Assembly (NCBI GenBank): GCA_028276145.1
Contig: JAPYWX010000065.1
Coordinates: forward strand, 1-8,108
Direction of reading: 5' to 3'
Length of the DNA: 8,108 nt
Origin: Spirochaetota bacterium
GTDB taxonomy: Bacteria; Spirochaetota; Brevinematia; DTOW01
Numbering within the stretch: the first letter of the stretch is position 1; every line of letters starts with the position of its first letter. The position numbers and the translations under genes were made by a program. The notes beneath the pieces were generated by a model. It was not told the origin of the DNA. It made no database searches and saw only the letters and a program-made list of their open reading frames with translations. Below are positions 1 to 6,838 of this stretch, piece after piece.

Positions 1-1981
1 CGTGATAAAAATTTAATCCAATATTAAGAGAATTAACGGAATTTGAGTATATATACCCTGGCGTTTTCGGAAGTCCAGAATTTACATTTATATCCCTATA
101 AATGTAACTGAAAGTATTTGTATAAAAAATATTGCCTTGTATTGTGTGGTTTTTTATATCGTTGTCAAACGAGAGATTAGCAACTACCAAATCCTCCTCC
201 CATATCGCACATGAGTTACTACCATACCCTGAGAAAACATTCGTTATGAATTTCAAGTTGTCGAATGGGTTACTTAAATTATTAGAGATACTTGATGCTA
301 TTGTTATGACTGTGTTAGTTGATGATGAATAGTTATTGGTGAAAACATTACTTTTGATTGTGAAGTTCGTTGTGTTGACTCCGTATATAGCACCACCGTG
401 ATTGCTACTCCAGTTACCGAAGAAAACAGAATCCAAAAGTTCTATTTTTCCTGAGCCATCACCTACATAAACAGCACCACCAAAGTTAGATGAGATATTA
501 TTAGTAAAGTAGACATTACTCAAAATTCCAGAGCTTGAATACAGAGCAATGCCACCACCATTGTAATAAGAAACATTGTAAGAAACATTGCTAGATATGG
601 AGAAATTACTTGAACCTGTGATATAAATACCACCACCATTATCTTTAGCTATGTTACTACAAACAATAGAGTTTATGATATTATCATGCGAAGAGGACAA
701 ATACAACCCTCCCCCGTAGTTAGTAGTGAAATTATTACATACCATACCATTTATTTTATTGCTTACAGAACTAGATAAAGCAATTCCCCCACCTTGATAG
801 GCAATATTACCGAATACAGTACTATTCACCATGTTATTAGTTGAATTAACAAAACCTATTCCCCCTCCGGACCAAAGAGCACTGTTATTACTTATACTAC
901 CACTTATAGTATTGTTGGTTGAATAACCCAAAAATATTCCTCCTCCACCATTACCCAAGGCTTTGTTATACCAAACATCAGCATCTATAGTGTTATTGTG
1001 AGAATAATTTAGATATATACCTCCGCCATTAGTATTAGCGATATTGCTGTAGATACTGCCACTTATGGTATTATTTAGTGATAGTTTAAAAAATATTCCC
1101 CCTCCGCTATTGCTAGCGTTGTTACCATATATGCCACCACTCACCAAATTGTTCAAAGAATACTCAAAATAAACACCTCCGCCATTAAAAGCAACATTAC
1201 TATATACACTACCATTTACAGCATTGCTATATGAAGCACTTAAGAGTATTCCTCCCCCATAGTTAGTAGCAACATTAGCATATACATTACACGATATAGT
1301 GTTAGTGTGAGAATTTGTCAAATACACCCCTCCACCATCACCACTACTATTACTATACACATTACCACCTATGGTATTACTTGTTGAATCAATTGAAAAC
1401 AACCCTCCACCAGCACTATTAGCCTTATTAAGAAACACATTGGCACTTATTATATTGGCTCGTGAAGAATATAGAAATATTCCCCCTCCAGAAAAGTTAA
1501 CATTATTATTGTATACACTGCCATTAATAGTATTATAAGTTGAATAATACAAATACAATCCTCCTCCCCCGTAATAAGAATTGTTACTATACACACTACC
1601 ACTTATTTCATTGGAAGACGAATTCCATAAATACACCCCTCCACCATAAGAATAAGGTGCTCTATTACTAAATATACTACCACTTATTTTATTAAAAAGC
1701 GAGTTCCATAGGTAAACTCCGCCGCCACCGCTATCAGCGGTGTTATAATATACATTAGTAGTCAAAAAATTACTTATTGAATAATACAAATAAACTCCAC
1801 CACCATTACTTGCTGCTGTATTTCCGTATACATTAGCACTTATCGTATTGTTCGTTGAATACCATAGACAAATTCCCCCACCATTCGTAGCAAAATTACC
1901 ATAAACATTATTGCTTATAGTATTGCCAGCTGAATAACCTAGGTAAATTCCACCACCTCCCTCATTTGAAACCTTATTGCC
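1..1981 (-). pseudogene. Continuation of the giant beta-helix protein after a one-base frameshift; C-terminus beyond the window
   Basis: Reading the minus strand from 1981 to 2 in the triplet frame ending 1979-1981 gives 660 codons without a stop. It begins GNKVSNEGGGGIYL, the expected continuation of the coil interrupted at 1982-1985. About 21 further units follow, each starting GGG[IVL] and spaced 25-28 residues apart (mostly 26), with an NTI...VYxN pattern. The last two are GGAVYVGD and GGAIYGVN, with VFFGN between them, like the GGAI/FxxN repeats of chlamydial Pmp proteins. After about position 330 the repeat fades into a non-repetitive Asn/Ser-rich segment that continues past the edge. 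The first in-frame ATG is at 832-830, about 383 codons in, and no ribosome site precedes it, so this is the rest of the upstream gene and not a separate one. Joined, the product would exceed about 1,570 residues. The break may be a real mutation, programmed or phase-variable slippage, or an assembly error; sequence alone cannot decide. Confidence 0.85.
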
Positions 1982-2754
1982 AAAACATTAGCACCTATAG
2001 TATTACTCAAAGAGTAAATTAAGTAAATCCCACCACCATAAACAAAAGCAAAGTTACTATAAACCCTACCACCTATCGTATTCCAAGAGGAATTATTCAA
2101 TCCTACCCCACCACCATAGAATGTTGAAGCCTCATTATAATAAACATCGCCAAGTAGAATATTAGAATGAGATGATACCAAATAAACCCCACCACCTTCC
2201 TTGGATTTATTACTAAAGATAGTCATCTCCATAGTGTTACCATGTGAATTAGTTAAGTATACTCCACCACCTACACTTGTAGCGTAATTACTATAGGTAA
2301 TACTACTTAAAACATTACTCACCGAATCAATCAAGTACACTCCTCCTCCATAAGTAGCCGCAGTATTCTCATAAATATGTGCATCTATCTCACCATTCCT
2401 AGAATTAGTTAGGTAAATGCCACCCCCAAATTGTGAAGAATTATACCGAACTTCTACATTGCCTTTAAGAGAAACCTTACTATCTATAACACTTACTCCA
2501 CCACCATAAAGAGAATTATTAGCGACTATGTGAATAGTATTTGTTGGAATCACATTATTAGTTGACTGCGAGAACGCTATACCACCACCATTTGATGAAA
2601 CATTGTTATAAATCGCTACAGGAGACACAAAAACTATGGTATTAGAAGTATTAACAACACCTATACCACCACCAAAGAGTGAATAATTATTATGCACAAT
2701 AACATTAGAAATATTAACTGAATTTATGACATTAGCTATCAAAATCCCTCCACC
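330..2754 (-). repeat. Tandem coding repeat, about 31 units of 75-84 bp (25-28 residues)
   Basis: Each unit starts with GGG (the last two with GGA), then [IVL][YFG]L-like strand residues, an S about three residues later, an NTI-like step, a VYxN or FxxN step and a variable NxA linker. I counted about 29 GGG units and 2 GGA units across both reading frames. Most are 26 residues. On the plus strand this appears as recurring ccaccacc/cctccccc blocks. The units diverge at DNA level, so this is an old, protein-selected repeat and not recent slippage. One unit per beta-helix coil is the likely structure, with Gly at a turn and Asn stacked in ladders; that is inference from the fold family. Confidence 0.85.
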
Positions 2755-4722
2755 ATGGTTGTCAGGATATGTAGTACTAGTATTACTACCACCTATAATT
2801 TCAAGATTTTGAAGTTTAATAACATTCGTTGTATTCGTTATCACTATAACATGATTCAATGAATTCTGACCATCAAAAGTACTCAAGCCAGAAATAGAAG
2901 AGAAATCATTATTATACCCACCTAATAAACTAATCCTATTGCTCAAAACAACACCTACACTACTACTATTAAGCCCATTACCCGGCGTATAAACCCCTTG
3001 CTTTAACTTAACATTCACCACCCCCAAAGAATACGCTTTATTCACCCCCACTTGAACACTCTTCAGAGGATCGTAAATCGTACCATGATTAGAATCATTA
3101 CCATTAGTAGCAACATACACAGCATTGTCAAAACAATATACATTCGTCAAATTCGTACTAGAACTATTACCAAAATTATCAACATAAAAAACCGAAATAT
3201 CATTCCTACCACCTAGTAATGTTATAGTAGTCGTATTTGTCCAAACACCGCCATTAGTCCAAAAACTAGTATAGTAACCATCACCACTAAGATAATTCGT
3301 AACATATATATAAATAACACCACCCAACGAATAATTCGTATCCCCTACCTCTAGAACCAAATTAAAGTTGTTATTATTACTAATCACTACAATTTCATCG
3401 TTAGTCAGTATGAAATTAACAAAAGGCTTCATGTAATCAGCAATGACAGTGTAATAGTTAGTAGCACTATCCTTACCATTATTAGCATAAGCAACAACTC
3501 CTACCACATTCGTACCCATAAAAACAGGATGGGATATTGAAAAAGTAACATTACTTGATGAAAAGCCAACATTCGTAGAATACCCAATAACTGAATTAGT
3601 GTAAACGAAAAGCCTTATATTCGTTATAACACTACCATTACCAACCCCAGAAGAACCTAATGTTAAAACATTAGAAAGCTCTGAGAAAAACGGTGAGGTA
3701 TTATTAATAACAACCCATGGAATACTTTCATCAACTATAACAGTTACATTTGTATAACTTTCATTTCCTGCCACATCCTTAGCATACGCTATAACCTTGT
3801 TAGTACCATTGGAGAAGCTAACTTTATATACAAAAGGATAAGAAGAGTAATAATAAGTGTATATATTCGTACTATTATTTTCATCCACCACCATCAAGAA
3901 ATTAGAAACAACGCCATATTTATCATAATTACTAACTACAACATCGTAATGTGCTGCTATAGTCTGATTATTCGTAGGGTCAAGTATCAAAACAAAAGGT
4001 TTGTTTGTATCGTATACATACTGTATCCACGAATTTGTCCAATAATTAGAGGTACTTAAAACATAAACATATACCCAGTTCCTCTCTTCTAAACTCCCGA
4101 AGTTTGTTTCAAAATAAAAACTTTGCGAGTTACCTATACTGTTTGAATATAAAGCAGTACTATTTGAAAGAACTACCCAAATATTACTGATATCCCCATA
4201 ATACGAAGTTGAAATATTCACATTACCACTCAAAGCAAAATGTGAAACATTGGTAATAAACCAACCAAAAGAAGGCACAGGTGATGAAATACTGACATAA
4301 AAAACAGGAGCACCTCGAATGTAAAAATCAAAAGATTCTTTACCCACATTACCGCTACTATCATACGCTTCTACGAGTATACTACAGCTACTAAAAATCA
4401 AAGGTAAATTAACATTATCAACAACCTCCCCTTCATACCCTGATAATTTGAATTCTTTGTTATATAACTCACTATTGTCAGCATAAGAAACTATTTTTAC
4501 CCTAACTTTATCAAGAGAACTAACACTTTTATTCTTTTCGTAAACTTCATTCACTTGTATGTGAATGGTAAGATTACTATAATAAGAAGAATCTTTAAGT
4601 GGGGACAAAATGTACACTTTCGGGGGCACATCATCATTAGACTTAGGTATAACAGCACAGGTATACAAGAAAATCCCTAAAGATACAACTACAAGAAGGA
4701 AAACCAAAAAATTTAACCTCAT
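1939..4722 (-). CDS. Giant secreted surface protein, N-terminal part: signal/lipobox, Ig-like domains, start of beta-helix (frameshifted)
   Basis: Probable cell-surface adhesin-like or structural protein; no enzymatic motif is visible. I chose the ATG at 4722-4720 because it gives a compact signal sequence (MRL, then a hydrophobic stretch to about residue 21); a TTG at 4740 would add six residues. LYTC at residues 19-22 could be a loose lipobox, but T at -1 is atypical. Residues about 32-530 look like roughly five Ig-like/cadherin-like domains of about 100 residues, shown by recurring AxDxxGN motifs (YDSSGN, KDVAGN, VDNFGN). Residues 535-547 (VYVATNGNDSNHG) match the entry motif common before right-handed beta-helices. 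From residue 657, GGG[IV] coils begin and ten units follow. Composition is rich in Asn, Ser, Thr and Gly and poor in charged residues. The frame breaks after residue 913: the last 14 residues (LAIRFQ to FT) are out of frame, and the repeat resumes at once in another frame. The coordinates describe only the open part before the resulting stop. Confidence 0.85.
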   Translation of the reverse strand: MRLNFLVFLLVVVSLGIFLYTCAVIPKSNDDVPPKVYILSPLKDSSYYSNLTIHIQVNEVYEKNKSVSSLDKVRVKIVSYADNSELYNKEFKLSGYEGEVVDNVNLPLIFSSCSILVEAYDSSGNVGKESFDFYIRGAPVFYVSISSPVPSFGWFITNVSHFALSGNVNISTSYYGDISNIWVVLSNSTALYSNSIGNSQSFYFETNFGSLEERNWVYVYVLSTSNYWTNSWIQYVYDTNKPFVLILDPTNNQTIAAHYDVVVSNYDKYGVVSNFLMVVDENNSTNIYTYYYSSYPFVYKVSFSNGTNKVIAYAKDVAGNESYTNVTVIVDESIPWVVINNTSPFFSELSNVLTLGSSGVGNGSVITNIRLFVYTNSVIGYSTNVGFSSSNVTFSISHPVFMGTNVVGVVAYANNGKDSATNYYTVIADYMKPFVNFILTNDEIVVISNNNNFNLVLEVGDTNYSLGGVIYIYVTNYLSGDGYYTSFWTNGGVWTNTTTITLLGGRNDISVFYVDNFGNSSSTNLTNVYCFDNAVYVATNGNDSNHGTIYDPLKSVQVGVNKAYSLGVVNVKLKQGVYTPGNGLNSSSVGVVLSNRISLLGGYNNDFSSISGLSTFDGQNSLNHVIVITNTTNVIKLQNLEIIGGSNTSTTYPDNHGGGILIANVINSVNISNVIVHNNYSLFGGGIGVVNTSNTIVFVSPVAIYNNVSSNGGGIAFSQSTNNVIPTNTIHIVANNSLYGGGVSVIDSKVSLKGNVEVRYNSSQFGGGIYLTNSRNGEIDAHIYENTAATYGGGVYLIDSVSNVLSSITYSNYATSVGGGVYLTNSHGNTMEMTIFSNKSKEGGGVYLVSSHSNILLGDVYYNEASTFYGGGVGLNNSSWNTIGGRVYSNFAFVYGGGIYLIYSLSNTIGANVLAIRFQMREVVEFT

Positions 4723-4757
4723 AATATTATTATAATACAATTATCCCCAAAAACAAA
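4723..4757 (-). promoter_or_regulatory. Possible promoter of the giant gene, placed for a leaderless transcript
   Basis: Reading the minus strand, a perfect TATAAT lies at 4734-4729, followed by exactly six bases and then the ATG at 4722. A start seven bases past the -10 box would fall on the A of the ATG. The -35 is weak (TTGTTT at 4756-4751, 16-bp spacer). No Shine-Dalgarno lies 5-12 nt before the ATG. In AT-rich DNA a TATAAT can occur by chance, so this rests on position more than on the motif. Confidence 0.4.
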
Positions 4758-4826
4758 TGTTTTTTGGAAACTGAATTATGTGCTTAGTAGCACCTTTTAA
4801 ATTAAGCCTCTTTACAATCAAAAATT
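4741..4826. other. Upstream gap of the giant gene with two small inverted repeats
   Basis: No coding potential was seen here. GTGCT-TAGT-AGCAC (4780-4793) is a 5-bp stem followed on the plus strand by CTTTT; it would make only a weak plus-strand terminator, and no plus-strand gene is present to need one. CCAAAAACA (4747-4755) faces TGTTTTTTGG (4758-4767) as an A/T-rich inverted repeat that overlaps the weak -35 position. CTCTTTA (4808-4814) can pair with TAAAGAG (4826-4832) around an 11-nt loop, as an alternative to the terminator stem. None of these is strong alone. Confidence 0.3.
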
Positions 4827-4858
4827 AAAGAGCCTCTGGCTCAAAAGAGCTTTGGCTC
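4820..4858 (-). terminator. Composite rho-independent terminator after the pseudopilin gene
   Basis: On the minus strand, GAGCC (4858-4854) can pair with GGCTC (4834-4830), enclosing an inner GCTC-TTTT-GAGC stem (4850-4839). Alternatively GAGCC-AGA-GGCTC (4842-4830) forms alone. Both forms are followed directly by TTTAATTTTT (4829-4820). Position suits termination of the OmpA, GT5 and pseudopilin genes. The structure is built from two copies of a 15-16 bp unit, AAAGAGCCTCTGGCTC (4827-4842) and AAAGAGCTTTGGCTC (4844-4858) on the plus strand. Confidence 0.55.
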
Positions 4859-4859
4859 G

Positions 4860-4933
4860 CAGGTCTAACCTGTTCAGGTCTAACCTGTTCAGGTGTAACC
4901 TGTTAGGTAAAACCTGTTCAGGTCCAACCTGTT
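4860..4933. repeat. Five tandem 15-bp palindromic units, CAGGT-N3-ACCTG-TT
   Basis: Units start at 4860, 4875, 4890, 4905 and 4919. Each has a dyad CAGGT-N3-ACCTG with centre cta, cta, gta, aaa or cca, then TT. The fourth unit lacks the first C, so that step is one base short. The arms are constant while the centres vary. Junctions also form a second dyad, ACCTG-TT-CAGGT. The last unit touches the TAA stop of the pseudopilin gene (4934-4932). This could act as tandem RNA hairpins at a 3' end, a multi-site protein-binding array, or a selfish palindromic repeat. Confidence 0.85.
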
Positions 4934-5306
4934 AGAATATACTTGTCATCACACTGAAAGAGTACTTAAAGTTTGTAGCATATATTAAGATATCTGTCTC
5001 TAAAGGATTTGTTGAAACTGTGTTTGTGAGTTTGACAAAAATACTAACGCTACCTATGTTTGTATAAAAGGTAGAACCATTTAGCTTGATGTCTCCTAAT
5101 GAAATAGCATCGTAGATATACTCAACTGAACTTAAAACTTCATTAACATATCTGCTTGTTTCTATGCTTTTGAATATTACCCTAAATGTTTCAACGGTAG
5201 TTGTAATGATGATAGCAGCAATAAATATTGCTACCAAAACTTCAACAAGGCTAAAACCTTTATTATTTTTTACCCTCTTTCGTTTCTTTGTAAACAGATT
5301 CAACAT
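4932..5306 (-). CDS. Prepilin-type (type IV pilus / type II secretion) pseudopilin, 124 aa
   Basis: A small pseudopilin, likely a minor subunit of a type IV pilus or type II secretion-like fibre, inserted in the inner membrane and processed by prepilin peptidase. A basic leader (K7 to K16, rich in Lys/Arg) ends in KG at 16-17, followed by FSLVEVLVAIFIAAIII. Cleavage after G17 would leave F18 as the N-methylated residue, with E22 as the conserved Glu at mature position 5; residues 18-34 form the hydrophobic helix. The remaining about 90 residues are short and lack the C-terminal cysteine pair of major pilins. The VEVLVA style recalls PilV/GspI-type minor pilins, but subtype cannot be assigned. 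Its ATG lies inside the preceding gene, giving a 44-nt overlap that covers almost the whole leader peptide. No clear Shine-Dalgarno precedes it, which favours translational coupling. The stop codon abuts the palindromic repeat array, so the C-terminus could have been trimmed by it. Confidence 0.85.
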   Translation of the reverse strand: MLNLFTKKRKRVKNNKGFSLVEVLVAIFIAAIIITTTVETFRVIFKSIETSRYVNEVLSSVEYIYDAISLGDIKLNGSTFYTNIGSVSIFVKLTNTVSTNPLETDILIYATNFKYSFSVMTSIF

Positions 5307-6786
5307 ATATTTTAGCTACGTTATCCCAAGAGAAATCTGACTTCATAGCAGCTTTCTGTAGTTTGTTCCATCTTTTTGGGTCCTTAAAGTACATGTCACA
5401 AACCTCTTTCACCTTTGCCAAGAACTCAGAAGGCGAGTAATTATAGAACTTAAAACCATTTATTTTATCCCTAACAACATCATTGAGTATTCCAACTCCT
5501 CTAACCAACGGTAAAGTTCCATAAACCATAGACACCATGTGTAGTATACTATCCTGTTCAGACATAGAAGGCATCAAAACAACATCAGAGCCAGAAATTA
5601 TATACTTCAAATCCCCCAAAGTACAATCCTTTAGCCAAACAACTTTTTTCTTGAAGTTATCTTGAAGCTCACTCATTGAAAGCTCTCTAAAGTCATCACC
5701 TCTACCAACCACAATTAACGAAGATTGGTAATTCTTAAGTATCTCACCAAAAACCTCATAAACAAGAGAAATACCGCTCTTTTCGGTTAAATCGCCATAG
5801 AAAAAGAAAATAATACTATCCTGCTGAAGACCATACTTCGAAGCCAAATACTTTTTAGCCTTAGCCTTGTTCTGTAAGTTAGCGATATCATAATTAGCTC
5901 CTATCTTACTGAGTTCTTTATCAGACTTAGGATTCCAGACCTCAGTATCAATCCCCGGAAGAATACCTTTAATCTTACCTTCATTGAGTTTTTGAATAAT
6001 AACTCCCTCTAGTCCATTACCAAAATCCGCTTTCGTCACTTCCTCAACATATGACTCACTTAAGAATGTAGTGATATCAGAAGCAACTATTCCACCTTTC
6101 ACGATATTAACCTTACCGTAAAACTCCAAGAACTCATAGCTAAAGTATTTCCACTCTAAAGACAAATATGAATACTGCTCCGGTGGTAACAATATCTGGT
6201 CTTCAAGAGAAGGTATAGTAAAAACCAACCTAGCTTTATTTATTAAATTGTCATACTTAAAAAGAATCTTAGCATAAACTACTGCGACGCTACTCCAGTC
6301 CCCTAAAACATGAATAACATCAGGCCTCAACGGAATAACCTTAAGAGCTTCCAAAGAAGCTTTCGAAAAAATAACAAACCTTTTCAAATTATCTGGGAAA
6401 AAGAATTTAGTAGAAGGGTCTAAAACAAAACCATCTCTATCCGACAAAGTAGGTTCATATATAAAAATCATTCTAATTCCTCCACAATCAAAAAATCTAG
6501 CCTCCACCTCTTTATCTTCATTTCCTCCCTTATCTAGAGGAACTAAAACTCTCTCTGTTTTTCCCGTATAAGAAACCCCTAGTTTCTTTAGTGACTCCTC
6601 AATCTTTCTGTACCAAGGCAGTATAACAGTAACATTATGCCCTCCTCTCTTTAGAGCATGTGAAAGCCCACAAACAAAATAATAAGGAGACCTGAAAAAA
6701 TTCTTTTCCCCCAAAAACAAGTCAAGATAATTCGAAATGATAACAGTTTCCAAAGATTCCTTCAAAGGTTTACTTTTTATTAACAT
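5263..6786 (-). CDS. Glycosyltransferase family 5 (glycogen/starch synthase-like) protein with degenerate active site, 507 aa
   Basis: The GT-B fold of bacterial glycogen synthase (GlgA) is recognisable over the full length; GlgA normally transfers glucose from ADP-glucose to alpha-1,4-glucan. Preserved landmarks are FVCGLSHALKRGGHNVTVILPWY (37-59 region), VKGGIVASD (229-237), PGIDTEVWNP (277-286), YGTLPLVR (422-429) and the C-terminal FSWDNVAKIYVESVY (485-499). Catalytic signatures are eroded: the KTGGLADV nucleotide-sugar loop is RSPYYF (32-37), HDWH is GDWS (162-165), SRLTxQKG is GDLTEKSG (331-338, losing the Arg and the usual Lys), and FEPCG is SEQDS (409-413), keeping only Glu410. It may be an inactive paralogue with a scaffold or regulatory role, or a transferase with another donor. 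The ATG at 6786 is preceded by AAGGGGG at 6802-6796, a good Shine-Dalgarno, and by GGGG at 6793-6790. The 3' end overlaps the pseudopilin start. I give no gene symbol because activity is doubtful. Confidence 0.85.
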   Translation of the reverse strand: MLIKSKPLKESLETVIISNYLDLFLGEKNFFRSPYYFVCGLSHALKRGGHNVTVILPWYRKIEESLKKLGVSYTGKTERVLVPLDKGGNEDKEVEARFFDCGGIRMIFIYEPTLSDRDGFVLDPSTKFFFPDNLKRFVIFSKASLEALKVIPLRPDVIHVLGDWSSVAVVYAKILFKYDNLINKARLVFTIPSLEDQILLPPEQYSYLSLEWKYFSYEFLEFYGKVNIVKGGIVASDITTFLSESYVEEVTKADFGNGLEGVIIQKLNEGKIKGILPGIDTEVWNPKSDKELSKIGANYDIANLQNKAKAKKYLASKYGLQQDSIIFFFYGDLTEKSGISLVYEVFGEILKNYQSSLIVVGRGDDFRELSMSELQDNFKKKVVWLKDCTLGDLKYIISGSDVVLMPSMSEQDSILHMVSMVYGTLPLVRGVGILNDVVRDKINGFKFYNYSPSEFLAKVKEVCDMYFKDPKRWNKLQKAAMKSDFSWDNVAKIYVESVYKETKEGKK

Positions 6787-6805
6787 ATACCCCTACCCCC
6801 TTCAC

Positions 6806-6835
6806 ATTATAACAAATCTAAAAAAACACTCTCAA
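6806..6835 (-). promoter_or_regulatory. Possible internal promoter for the GT5-like gene
   Basis: On the minus strand TTGAGA (6835-6830) and TATAAT (6811-6806) are separated by 18 bp, both close to the sigma-70 consensus. The predicted start near 6799 would leave a leader of about 13 nt containing the GGGGT next to the ATG. The promoter begins just after the OmpA stop codon (6841-6839). It may supplement read-through from the OmpA gene; no terminator-like stem lies in the 52-bp gap. Confidence 0.5.
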
Positions 6836-6838
6836 AAA

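Noticed and set aside
132..332. Plus-strand open frame of 66 codons
   Set aside because: It lies opposite the open minus-strand frame of the giant gene, has no ribosome site and no recognisable motif.
1..1981. Separate gene downstream of the giant gene
   Set aside because: There is no start codon of type ATG for about 383 codons, no ribosome site, and the repeat runs straight across the frame change.
330..2754. Non-coding satellite or minisatellite, suggested by the regular ccaccacc blocks
   Set aside because: Both open frames encode a consistent protein coil and the DNA units are diverged with protein-level conservation, so the periodicity is coding.
4780..4793. Plus-strand terminator GTGCT-TAGT-AGCAC with CTTTT
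   Set aside because: The stem is only 5 bp, the T-tract is short, and no plus-strand gene exists for it to end.
4860..4933. CRISPR array
   Set aside because: Units are only 15 bp, directly abutting, with a three-base variable centre; there are no spacers of CRISPR length and no cas genes.
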